DNA from: Euwallacea fornicatus
Taxonomy: Eukaryota > Arthropoda > Insecta > Coleoptera > Curculionidae
Reading direction: 5' to 3'
Assembly: GCF_040115645.1 (NCBI RefSeq)
Contig: NC_089551.1
Span: 3,658,001 to 3,722,000, forward strand
DNA length: 64,000 bases
Each line of letters begins with the position of its first letter. The stretch's first letter is position 1. The translations under genes were made by a program, and so were the position numbers. This document shows, piece by piece, positions 14,201 through 26,200 of the stretch. The notes beneath the pieces were generated by a model. The model was not told where the DNA came from, made no database searches, and saw nothing but the letters and a program-made list of their open reading frames with translations.

Positions 14201-17200
14201 TGTGTATTATCACCTCCAAGTAGTCGAGGCTTTTCTTCGCTGTGGTATCGGCAATTCTGTTTGCTAAAAAGTGCAATGATGAAAATCGTACACCCATCAC
14301 TAAAGCAATTTTTTTGTAAAATATTTCAGTTGTTATTTATAAAAACTGTCACTGTTTCGCAAAATAGTCTTTTTCTATCGAAGTCATTGTTAAAAAGTTG
14401 TTAAAGGATTTACATTTTGTACAGGTGGAATTTATTTAACTTTAGCGCCTTCTTTACTGTTTCGTGAGATATTTCTACTTTGTGTGCCATAGTATGAACG
14501 GAGCTGGCTGGTTCGACATCGAAACAGCTTAAAACTTCAATTTAAGCTGCTCCATTCAAACCACGCATATGAACTTTTTTCTCGGCGACAACGAAACCAG
14601 TTTATGTAAACCTAGCAACTAGTTCCAACACGTATTTATTGTTTAAAATTAGTATTGAGATTTCTCTCATTAAAAATTTTCGCCGTTCGTCCCTCGCATT
14701 TTCCATATTCCTCATACATGAAAATTATCTCTGTTAATTTTCACGTTCAATGCGTACACCATTTTTGTTAAAAACCTTATAGACCCACAATCTATGCCTC
14801 GCAAAGTAAAATTTACGATAATAAATAATAATTTAACGAAAAAACCAAGAATTCCATCGTTCTTTTTTAAGCTAACGGCCTTACTCCTACAGTTTTTTCT
14901 GCAAGTACAATGTTGAAACAGATGCATTTACTAATTCAAACAAACCTATAAAAACCTAAACAAAAGTTTTAGTAAATAAAGTTAACGCGGCTGGTAATGG
15001 CGATTTACAAGATCTTCCTCATTTTCAACAAGATGGAGCTTCGGCATACTATTTTCTTCCTTTCAGGCAGTGGTTACGCGATAGGTTTCCTGGTAACTGG
15101 ATTGGTCAAAAAAGGCCAATTGAGTGTCCACCGCGATCGCCTAATTTAACACCTCTAGATTTTTTTCTATGGTATCATCTTGAATCTGTTGTTTGTAATA
15201 CTTGGGGAGTCGATAAAGTGTTTTTTTTTTTACTTCGCGAGTTAAAGGCTGGTAATAGCGTTTTGCAATATCTACATTTTCAACATGATGGAGCTTCACC
15301 ACACTTTTCTTTCTGCTAGAGAATGATTACACGACACGTTTTCTAACAAATGAATTGATCAAAATGGACTAACTGAGTGGCCACCGCCATCGCCCGATTT
15401 AACACCTTAGGATTTTTTCTCTGCGAACACCTTAAATCTGTTGTTCATAAAACCCAATCTCAAATTTTGGGAGGATTGAAGAGCAGAATTAGAGCTGCAT
15501 GTTGCGGAAATTCAAGTGAAAGTTTCCGTGAATGTTAGAGCGGAATTGGAAAACAAACTCCATCACTGTTTAGAAAATAACGGACAGCATTTTGAACACT
15601 TAAAACATTTATAAACAATTTCTCTACAATACAATTAATATCAAATATTATTTACGGTTTGTACTTGTTGGACTTAATTTGTTGAAAACCTCTCAATAAA
15701 AAAGAAAACAGGTACATTTGGAGAGGTAATTGAAAGACCTTTCTAATGAGGCATAACTGAACCCCCGTTCCTATTTAAGATTTTAGAGGTTGTTTCCAGC
15801 CCCGCTAGCAGGTGCATGCAATTTAATAGGAAACCGACTTAAAGAATCTCCCCTTGAAAATAAAATCCACGTATTTTTGTATATTTAGATATTTTCTAAA
15901 AGGACGGAAATATCGAGGGTGGTTCCCTTTCAAATTGACACGCGGTATTATCAAGAACCATTTTGGAATATAATTCTTTTCGTTCGTCCATCTCCTATAC
16001 GAAATCAATGTCAATTTGAGCCAAAAAAGTCCCCAGGCTGAGTGAAGGGAAAAGATAACGCGGTTAGAACACGTCCACTCATCCGTGGCCCTTATCGATA
16101 CCTCGAAAATACGTTTCTCATATGGACGATATTGTTATTTCGCAAACACGGTTTTGGTCTTGAAGGGTAAACGGACTTTTCCGTTGTATAAATTTGCCCA
16201 GGATCTGGACTTTAATTAACTAGACTATAATAAAATAACGCATCCTCCCTTATGTTTAGCGAAGCCATTAAGGCCCCCAGAGTAATTTTTACTGCCCCTC
16301 GTTCGCGTTAACTCCCTTTATGGCAATTTTAACGTCCTCAGCTGCTTGTTTTTTTTTCGAATTCAATTTACTTTATGGACGGTAAGAGCTTCGTTCCAAC
16401 AGGGCAGACAACCAATTCCGAATCAGAAGTGAGAAATATAAGCATCGAGGCCGGGCCGCTATTCTGCGCATATTTCAAATAGTCTGGAACTGGTTTTCCA
16501 AGCTCTCTGTTGGAACACACCTACGTGGAACTTTTAATAACGTCACTAAGCAGGCTTGAACATGTTTTGCTGTACCACGAATTCCCGTAAATCAGTAGGA
16601 GGAAAGCGAGAAAAGTATGCGTTCTACTGAGAAACTATCGCAGGAATTTATGATGCGAATCGCCTGCAGAATGGGGTGGTTTATTAAGAGAAGAGCCCGT
16701 TAAACTATTTGGAAATTTACGGAGATGGTTGTTTTTCCAATCTGTCCGAAAACATAGAACGGGCCAATGGACTAGTAAACCCTCCCTATGCTCTGCTATC
16801 GACCGACAACAACTTATTTGTCGACTATCTACTTTTGTGATTTTTGCGAACTTTCATCATCAATGTTTCTGGAATAAGTGCTCCAAAGACCTAAAAACAC
16901 GAAATCCAAAGCGCATACAGGGTGTCTCACAATCGATGGAGTACAAAAGTGAATCATAAAAATGGCAATTCCTAACTACCCATGCATAACAACCAAAATA
17001 CAGAGAGGCACAATGAAAAATTATTTCGAGGTTTTCTTAAATAATTCGTGAAAAGAACAAAATTGACATGAAACTTGGCACTGAAAATATTCCAAATACT
17101 TTGGGTGTGGCAAGTTTGCAATTTATTTAAATTTTGATGTGTAAGATTTATGCCCAACGACATTATGACACGTTCCTAAACCCACAGACGTCGAGGAAAT

Positions 17201-20200
17201 TGCTTAGTCGTCACAATCCCTCTTTTCAAGAAAATCTCCGGTAAATTTGAACACAAAAACAGTAGAAAATTGTTTCTTGACACTAATCCCAAGACGAAAA
17301 AAAACAGCTTTCTGCTGGTTTTCAATGAAAGAAAGTAGAAAATCGTCAACAAAGAAAACCTTACGAAAGCTGGAGATTAACTTCTTACTCAGAACTTTAG
17401 CCTTCTTCCTTTCTAGGAAATTTTCTGATAAATTTCAAAAAACGGAAATAGACAATTTTTTATTTCCTGTATGTAGTGAATACTTCTTAATGTTTCACAA
17501 TCTTCCAAGGGGATTTGTGGTAATATTTCAATGCAAAAATGAATAAAGTTGTTTATACATAAAAATTCCTGAAACAGAGAAATGATTATCTAAACCAAAA
17601 AATTTCGAAAATTACTGAGAAACAAAAACTTTTCAAACGGAGAATCTAAAATATTCATTTTAACATTAATTTTTATTTTCAAGCAGATTTACACCCAAAA
17701 AAATATTTTTTCGGTGTTAACTTTTGGGAAACAGGAAGGACCACTTAGACCTTTCTTTCCAGTGAATTATTCGGCAGTTTTCATTAAAAAAAGGGAAAAT
17801 CGCCGATGAAGAAATATCCACGAATATCGGATATATTTTTATTTAAAGCATTAATTTTCTGTTTCAAAGAGTTCTCTGGTATATACCAGAACTGGTATAT
17901 CTGGTATATACTTCTCTTGACACATGTCAAGAGAAAAAAGTGAAAAAGTTTATCTTAAAAATTCTTGGATGTATGAAATATCTAGTGAATATTAACAATC
18001 CTACTATACCTAAAATTTTTTGTATTTTTCAGTGCAAAACTGTTAAAAATCTTTGATAAACAAAACATAGAGACATAGACGAAATCTGCTTAATCAGGAC
18101 AATCCACTTTCCGGGGATTCTTTATTCTTATTCAGAACTATGACATTCGTTTTCAGGGAATTTTCCGGATTCGAAATTCATCGATAAAGAAATGTCAAGG
18201 GACATCGGAGAGTTCTCTTATTCGGAACGTTGACCATCTTTTCCATGGAATTTTCTGTTTGATTTAACGCCAAAAAACTAGGAAATCTTTCTAAAAAAAT
18301 ATCTGAATGTAGAAAATATTTCCTGCACTTTGACAGCCTTTTTGCACAGAAACCTCTCGTAATGTTTTATGGAAGAATGTGGAAAATTTTTGGGAGTAAA
18401 AAGGAAAGATATGAAGCAAATAAGTAATTAAGAACATGTGTCTCCAGGTTGCCCAATATCGTTTCTCCATTTCTACTTGAATTCTCTATTCGTTGTCGAA
18501 CTTGCCATTTTTCCACAAACTTTTCATACATTAAAAGGTTTGTAAGTGTAGAAATATTTTTTCAACTGTCTAAATGACCAATAAAGTTGCGACCGAATAT
18601 TCTCTGAAGAATAGTAAACAGATTAATTTTGGTTATTAATGGAAAAGTGGGGTAGTGCAATAGAATTATGTAGAATGAAAAATATTGAGAAATTTTAGTA
18701 AAATAAACGTTTTACACCCATCAATTTTGGGCTCAAAAAATCCTCAGGTTATAACTACAAATAGTAAAATATACATCTGGATTGACCATAAAATGATGGC
18801 GAAGGCAAGCAGAGCGAAATAGGTGCCCTAAAAACCAATATTAGATTTTCGCTATGAAGCATATTTTTGAACATTTCCTTGAAAAATTGCACTTGCCCCA
18901 ATAGACCTTCTAGGCTCCAGTAAATTTTGGGCTCGAAAATCCCCTCATCTATATGTAATAGACCATCCAGGTTTATTACCAGAGAAACTGTAGCGTGTTG
19001 GGGCCCAGAGAGAGAAATAATTGCAACTTCGATGTTGATTTCTTTGTTTTAAAGAGCCGAACTCGCAGTTGCCCTTAACAATCTCCACTAATTATTCTGT
19101 AAAAAACACGAAAATGAGTAAGGAAATGCACAAGGCAAGAATCAATACAACATACGTCGACCTTAACTTCCCATATAGAGGGTGTTATCGAATAAGTGTC
19201 CGATGAAATGCAGGTGGTTTTTCAAGTAGTTTTAAGATGGAAAGTTCTTATAAACATGTATCCTAGCTTGTTTAGTATTCAAAATGCAGGGTATCAAAGT
19301 TGAAAAAATAAATCACATATATTTTGATACATCTTACACTCTCTTCCAGCTAATTTTACGAAATTTCCTATCGGTTTTTTTTTAGGATGAGAAATTAACA
19401 TTTATCAACGATTTAAATTGTATCTTCTAGAGAGCGCTTCAAACAACCATGAAGGCTAGCTACTTTAATATTTTTGGACAATTAGCTTTAGATCCGTTTT
19501 TTTCGAAAACCGTTGTTTCCAGCGACGGCTATAAAGTACTCTTTTTTTAAACAGAGAAACTAGAGAAAAATATATTTTTACTCGAAAGGGACATACAGTG
19601 TAGCCCAAAAAAGTTACAGCTGTTTGCAATTAGCCTATCACCGGATTGGCCGGTGTGTTCTCTTGGACTGATCCCTCTTGATTTTTTTTATGGAGGGAGT
19701 CTTGGAAAACGTTTGGTGTATGAAAGACCTGTTGCTAGTAAAGAGTAGTTGCTAGCAAGGGTGATGACCGCCCGCACACAAATTTAAACGCACCTGGAAT
19801 ATTTCAACATGTTAAGGCATCAATGAACAGATAAGCTCAATTATGTATCGACCATAATGGCCTGTAATTTGAATAATTAGAGTAAATTTATAGTAAATAA
19901 ATAATACTTAAAATAGACTTAATATCATTAAAACCGTTTAGAAAACATGGTGCATGTAAACCGTTTTTATTTTTTTGCTGGCAACAGATGCGTCGGATAA
20001 AAATAAGCCAAGTGAGCATTTTTCTTTGAAATTTCCAAAAATAATTATTATTCGAGAGCAAACAGTGGCGTACCATGCACGCACACTGCTAGTGAAATTA
20101 AAGCAACCTTTTTATAAAAGCAAATGAGCCGACATTAACTGTCGAGACATGCCAAATTTAATTTACACATCGCACGCGGTTTTGAAGATGTCAATAAATA

Positions 20201-23200
20201 TCAGATTTTTTAATAAAACTTTAACACTCTATATGCTCCTAATGAAGCATTGTAGGAATACGGTCTATATGGGAGCCACATCATTTTTCAATGTACTGTC
20301 ACCTGCTGAAATATAATGTAGCTCGTACGGGACACCCTGAGAAACATCGCATCGGTTAAACATTAAATTTTCATACGGTCACATCTTTCGGGCCTAATTT
20401 AAAACTCAAAATTAAATTGAAATTTGTGGAAATTTGAATTCCAAACGCCTTATTTAACATACACTCGATAACCGGCACATTTGGCAGTCAAATGAAGGGG
20501 GCCCGCTATGCGGCACCGTTCCCAATTCAATGTCATTTTTCTCCCGACGTCCCAGTTGCGGCGCCGAATGTAGGACAGCGTCGGACTATTTTTAGCTCAG
20601 GGGCCATCGATCGGGGGGGCCCGCGTCTCCCACTGCGGCTATTTCAGGAATGGCGGGTGCACCGCTAACGATATTCCTATCATAACCTTCACGGTTATGG
20701 TCCGACTACACAATCAGCTGATTTCCGCATGTTAATACACCTCATGAGCAACAGTATTTGGTACGATATGATAGAGCGGAAAACCTGCCTAAAATTTTAA
20801 TCGCTAATTCATTATTAAATGGTTTCCTTTTCTTTCCGAAACGGCCAAGTATAGAAAGGAGCACCGAGATGGGGCAAATGGCGTCTGAATTATTCACGAC
20901 CGGCTTCAGAGGATAATTTTCCTTTTTGCTCAGCTTCGAATTCCTTTAATTCGCAATCAGGAAGCAATATAGTTTCAGTTTTTAAAGCTTCATGAAACGG
21001 GGGACTCTATTAACAGAGCAGCCTTCGGAGCGCAAACACTATATGGGAAATACGCAGGTGTGAGGAAGCGAGGTTCTCAATAACGAGGTTGATGGGTCTT
21101 CGTAAAAAGCTACAAATGGGTTTAGGCGCATAATAATTGCATTCTGGAACACACTGTCGAGTTTTCTTCGAAAACATATTACAGGTAGAACTTTCCGAGA
21201 CAAACAAAACTCAAATAAACGAGCAACGAAAATAGCAAGACAAACTTTAAGGGCGAAGGTAATGACGTAGTTCGAGGCAAGTTCGGAGTTGTTTAAAGGC
21301 AGCTTCGCAAGTGGAGCGGATCGAGTTATATCGGAAAACTTTCCCAAAAGTGATGAGTAAAGGCTGCGGGACAATGGGATTATTTTAGTCCTGGACTGGA
21401 GCAAAACTTTCACAGATAATAGCCTGATCATTCCATAATCCAAATGTATCTATTTTCAACATCGAGTAATGACCCGGCTCATAAATAATTATGCAGTATT
21501 TCATCCAGAATGGCATATAGTCGTTAGCCATATTTCTTCTCGCCAATAATCATTTCGAATTATTTACGGCCAGTTTACACCGCAAATGCACTCTCTTTGT
21601 TATACAGGGTGTTCGTCCCAGAAGCTCAATCGTGACGATCTGGATTGTCTCACGTACCCACTAGTTCTAGGCACAGCTCTATGGTTTCTGCTCGTAGTTG
21701 TGATGATCTTGCTGCACAGTTCATTAACATCGGGTTTATAAATGATGTCTTTCACAAATCCCCATAAAATAAGAGTCTAATTAAGAAGGATATGGCGAAC
21801 GTGCCGGACAACGTGAAAGAATAGAAGAGAATACTGAGCTGTTTCTGTTGTTCCTGGATAGCGGTGTACATATGTGTGCGTAGTAACTTGTACATATCGC
21901 GTTTTTCTTCATTTGAAAGTCAAAAGGCAATGAAATGAAGAATGTTCAAAATTCAAAATGGCCCTTATAAAATACAAATTCATGATGGTTGCCGAAAAAC
22001 TAATCGACGGATTTCAAACATGGCATCTAGCAACGGACACCTTGTATAGATAGATTACGAAGGAAAACTCGTTTACATTACGTCAACTACATGCAAAATC
22101 TCTGGAAAATATTGGAAAACTGCCAAGCACGATTTTTGATTTTCTATCAATTATGGAAATCAATTTGATAAATAAATAACTTTTTGTCCAAATCCTGATA
22201 TTTTTCGCTTCCACAGCTTTATTATCAATAAATCAGAAGAGGACTGGTTCTCCTTAAGACAAATAAACGAAAACAGGTTCCTCGTTATCAAAAGAGAGTT
22301 AGGACCCTTCAATGTTCGGCATTTGCAAACAAACCGTTTTTATTAGCTTACTTATCCCCTATAAAAGTGATTTGCCTGAGGTGTTTAACAAAATTGATCC
22401 CTCAATCCGGCAATTTATCGGGACCATCGACTATTGGGCTTAACGGAAGCTTGAGTTATAGCCTTATATACTTTCAATTTGTCAGTTGATGGAATGGTAT
22501 TTAATAATAGTCGACCTAGAAGAAATAAATTTTAACTCTATTTTTTTTTAACTTTTACCAGATAATTTTCTGGAAAGAAGAATTATTCCGGTGAAGGCGA
22601 TCTTTTCTATCCAAGAAATTATTTTTTATTTATATGCAATCTTCTACTTTTTTACTTTCAAATCTACTAGAAATTTTCCTAAATTTTCCAGGATGTACAT
22701 AATATTTCTTGAGTACGAAAAACTTTTATTCGTGAACGTTTTTCTATCTTATTCAACTATTGTTGTTATTGTTGTGTGTCGTTAATTTAGTACAATATTC
22801 CTTGGAAAGGCGAACTATTGTGATTAAATAGAGCTCCTCGAAATCTCTGGATTTTTACTTATCAAAGATTTTCTACATTTTTGTATTGAAAAATTAGCGG
22901 AAATCCCATTTAAAGAAAGACTGCTAAGATTAAAGAGATATTTTCTTCGTCCATGGATATTTTTAATTAATCAAGGATTTTCCACTTTTTCGGAGTGATG
23001 TCTACTAGAAAAATCCCCGGAAAGGAAAGTGAATGTTTATCAAACAAGGAATTATCTCCTACGTGCCGGGATATTTTGAATCGATGATTTTAATACGGAG
23101 AATTCCCAAGAAAAAATTTTAGTTTACCAATCACTATCTACATTTTCGCCTGGAATGCACAAAAAATCCATTGAAAGACGAATTAGCAACATATTGCAAA

Positions 23201-26200
23201 GATGCATCACTTACGTCATACTTGGGCTTCAGAACCCTATGAGAACTTAGTCTGAGTCAAATAGAGATGCAGAAGGTGGAAATTTATCTTTAGTTGTACA
23301 CCTTCAGAGAATCGAGTCAAAAACTTTGGAATGAGTTTTATGTTCAGGTTAGTTCGGGATCACCCGAAGTCGAAGCCGCTAAAACTATTTTCCACTGCGA
23401 AGAAATCCAATCTAAGAGAATAGTAGTATTAAGAGCTTGCGGTTGAGAAATCACAAAGCGGAGTCTATGATAGATTATGATATAAGAAGAGGGATGGAAT
23501 GCGAATAATAAGAAGATAGGAGGCATACTTCGTAAAAAAAGCAGCTTTTGAGACGATGAGAGAATTGGATGGAGGAGAGAGGACGAGACACGGGAGCTGG
23601 ATTATGGAAAAAAGTCACGAAATTTGCGTCACATTGGGATAGAGTCCGGGAGGTCCAAGCAAAGTTTCCTAGATGGGTGAAGACTGGGAAGTTCCAAACA
23701 ACAGTTACTAAACTGATGAAGGCCGGGAATTTTCAAAAACAAAACTACTAGGCGAATGCAGGAGGAAGTTTTCAAGGATAAAATCCTAGTACCGTAAAGA
23801 CAGAGAATTATCAAACACATATATCAGAAGAATCAAGAATAGGGGTTCGTTAAAAGCGCCGAAGAAAAGCCAAGAATAAAAAAATATATATATGTAGATG
23901 GACAAGGGCTAAGAGTTTAAAATAACCTTCTTCTGAAAAAATACTACGCGGCGGTTTCTTTCAGAGATGGAGAACGGGTGAAAAAAGGGAAGAAATTTAA
24001 AGGTTCAGGATCCACACGGAGACCAACACGAGGCTATGTGGCTAAATAAGATCGTCTTGTGCTAAACCCACATGGCTTGAATGCAGATTATCTAATCCTC
24101 TATTTTAAAAAGAGATTAGATCAGGTTAGTTTCCTCTTCACCTGAACTAAACAGGGAGATTCACATTTAAACAAGAAAGTCAAAAAACGTCCACCATCAA
24201 AAAAATTTGAAGAGAACTTACTTAAACTTAATGCAAATTTGCATAGCAAAGTTGCTTCAGACTAGAACGTAGCACGTTCTAATATTAAAAATTTGCATGT
24301 CAAAGAAGGCTTTTTGGGGACATTTCTAGAACGGTATCGAAAGGTTAATTTAGGCCAATTTATCATTAAAAATTGAATTGCAAATTTGAGAAACGACTTA
24401 TACTACAGTTGATAAATGGGTTAAAAGTGCGACCCCATCATCGTGCTACGCTGATCAATAATCTTGTTAAAGTCGCATACGTACGAGTTGAAATGAGACG
24501 AGGAGAATGCTAAGAGAAATTAATCACGAAGAACTGCCCGAAGGTTTAAAAAGAACGTTGTGTGAGTTTAGAGTAGTCCGAAAATTTGAGTTCTTCGGGG
24601 AATGTTAAGAAGAATTCTTCTGAAGGATTATTTCTGGATAATTATGGTTCTGCGTTCCCAATTTTCTCTCTTGATCTCAATTTTGTTAATGCAATTTACA
24701 AGGCAATACTGTAAGATTTCTAATCGTAGATTGCACAATTACAATCTTCCGCAGTTTTCTTCGCGAAACTCTAAAAATTCCCATCACACCTCCCCAAGAG
24801 AACGTGCAAGGGAAACGATCTCTTTCGATGTAAAGTAGCTTCTACTCGTGTCGTGTTTTCCAAGTGCGGTAACGACTTTGCTGAGTTCGCAATGTAGAAC
24901 AAAATGGCGAAATGATTGCTGTTAAAATGATACAAAACGACTCACCCTGAAACTCTTTCCTGGCTGCAGACACTGACGTAACGATGTTGGCCACGTGGCC
25001 CATGACGCTGGCGAAGAGCAGGAGCCCAAATAGAAGCTGAAATTAATGGTTAAATCAAGTTTCCATTTAAAATGGTCCAATGGCAACACTTATCCATAGA
25101 AACCAACAAATTCGGGGCGCTGAAATAAGTTCTCTAACGTTTAACGTGCTTCGTTGAAATTTCCAGGGAAAATTGCTTTAGAGCCAAGTCCAATTTACAC
25201 TGTCAATTCTCGGTGTCGGACCGGCTGCGAGGTCAATTTAAGTCCCTCGCTTTGCTACATTTAAATTTTGCCACTCTCATTACTTACCTGAAATATCACA
25301 AAAAGGTACTCCGGTTTGCTCCTCGGTCGCGGCAGGTCCCCGATGGTGGTAAGGGCCAAGGTGCACCAGTAATAGCTTTGCAAGTAGGCTTTCACGTGGT
25401 CTGTATCTGCAACAAAAACACTTAAAGATGCAAATAACTTCAGATGGTTTTACCTTCACTTGAGGCGGAGTCGCTGTAAACCCAGTTTTTGCTCCCAAAA
25501 CCATCGTTTTTTAAAACTAAATGGAACACGCAGCCGTTCCAATGAAACACCACCAACAGCGTATGGATCAGATAGGAAGATCGAACGAAGTTTGGATAGT
25601 TCGTGTGTCTCTCCGTGCGGTCCATGAACGCCCAGAATCTGTACAATTTAATCTGAAAATGAGATTATTTTTATGAGACCATCAATTATTGAGGGGAGGT
25701 AAATTCACCAGTCTCGAAAGCCTTAAAATCGAATTGAATCCTATAGACAAATATAAAAAATCGAGCGGCAACAGGCACAGGCAGTCGATGTAGAACGTGG
25801 TCGAGTTCATGTAGTGCTGGCGCAGTTTGACCGCGTCTGTCTGCAACACCCCGTCCTCCAGATATCCAGTGCGAAAATGCACCAAGATATCCATCAAGTA
25901 CAGAAAATCGGCGAAATAGTCCAAACAAAACCACACCAATATCGTACTCGCTGAAACAAAAGACGGAATTTCACCCTATTAGCTTTACGAGGGCTAAATC
26001 GTATTATGCCCCGGCAAGTGACCCTTGATATTTCCCTTCGTCTGTAAATAGAAAATAATCGCCCCCCTCGGAAAACCGCATGGGGCGTGTGACCTTCTTA
26101 TAAGGCCATCAACCAATCTGGAATGGCCGCCTTAACGGCACAGAGCGAAAACGTTTTAAAGCTTAATGGAATATTAAACGTTAATCCGCTCCTAAAAGAA

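Larger units (their letters stand above)
13351..15950. mobile_element. Palindromic mariner-like element with C-terminal halves on both arms
   Basis: The left arm (13351-13690) and right arm (15590-15950) are inverted repeats of more than 300 bp, sharing for example ATTTCGATCCTTATAGAAAA against its diverged right-hand partner, and the TGCATGCACC/GGTGCATGCA blocks. The symmetry continues into coding sequence: the minus strand encodes a transposase C-terminus reading towards the left end, and the plus strand encodes the same region reading towards the right end. A simple transposon would have only one. Confidence 0.75.
2242..24945 (-). other. Giant Cngl intron (about 22.7 kb), filled with repeats
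   Basis: This lies between the S6 exon and the C-linker exon. The donor is GTGAGT at 24945-24940 and the acceptor TACAG ends at 2242. No additional coding exon fits in phase. Its contents, itemised separately, are mariner-like elements, inverted-repeat elements, degenerate repeat arrays and a minisatellite. Other introns of the same gene are 58 bp to about 1.6 kb, so its size reflects transposon accumulation. Confidence 0.85.

Noticed and set aside
21039..21443. 134-codon open frame on the minus strand, the longest in that part of the intron
   Set aside because: Composition looks random, it overlaps another frame and has no family motif. It does not fit Cngl phase.
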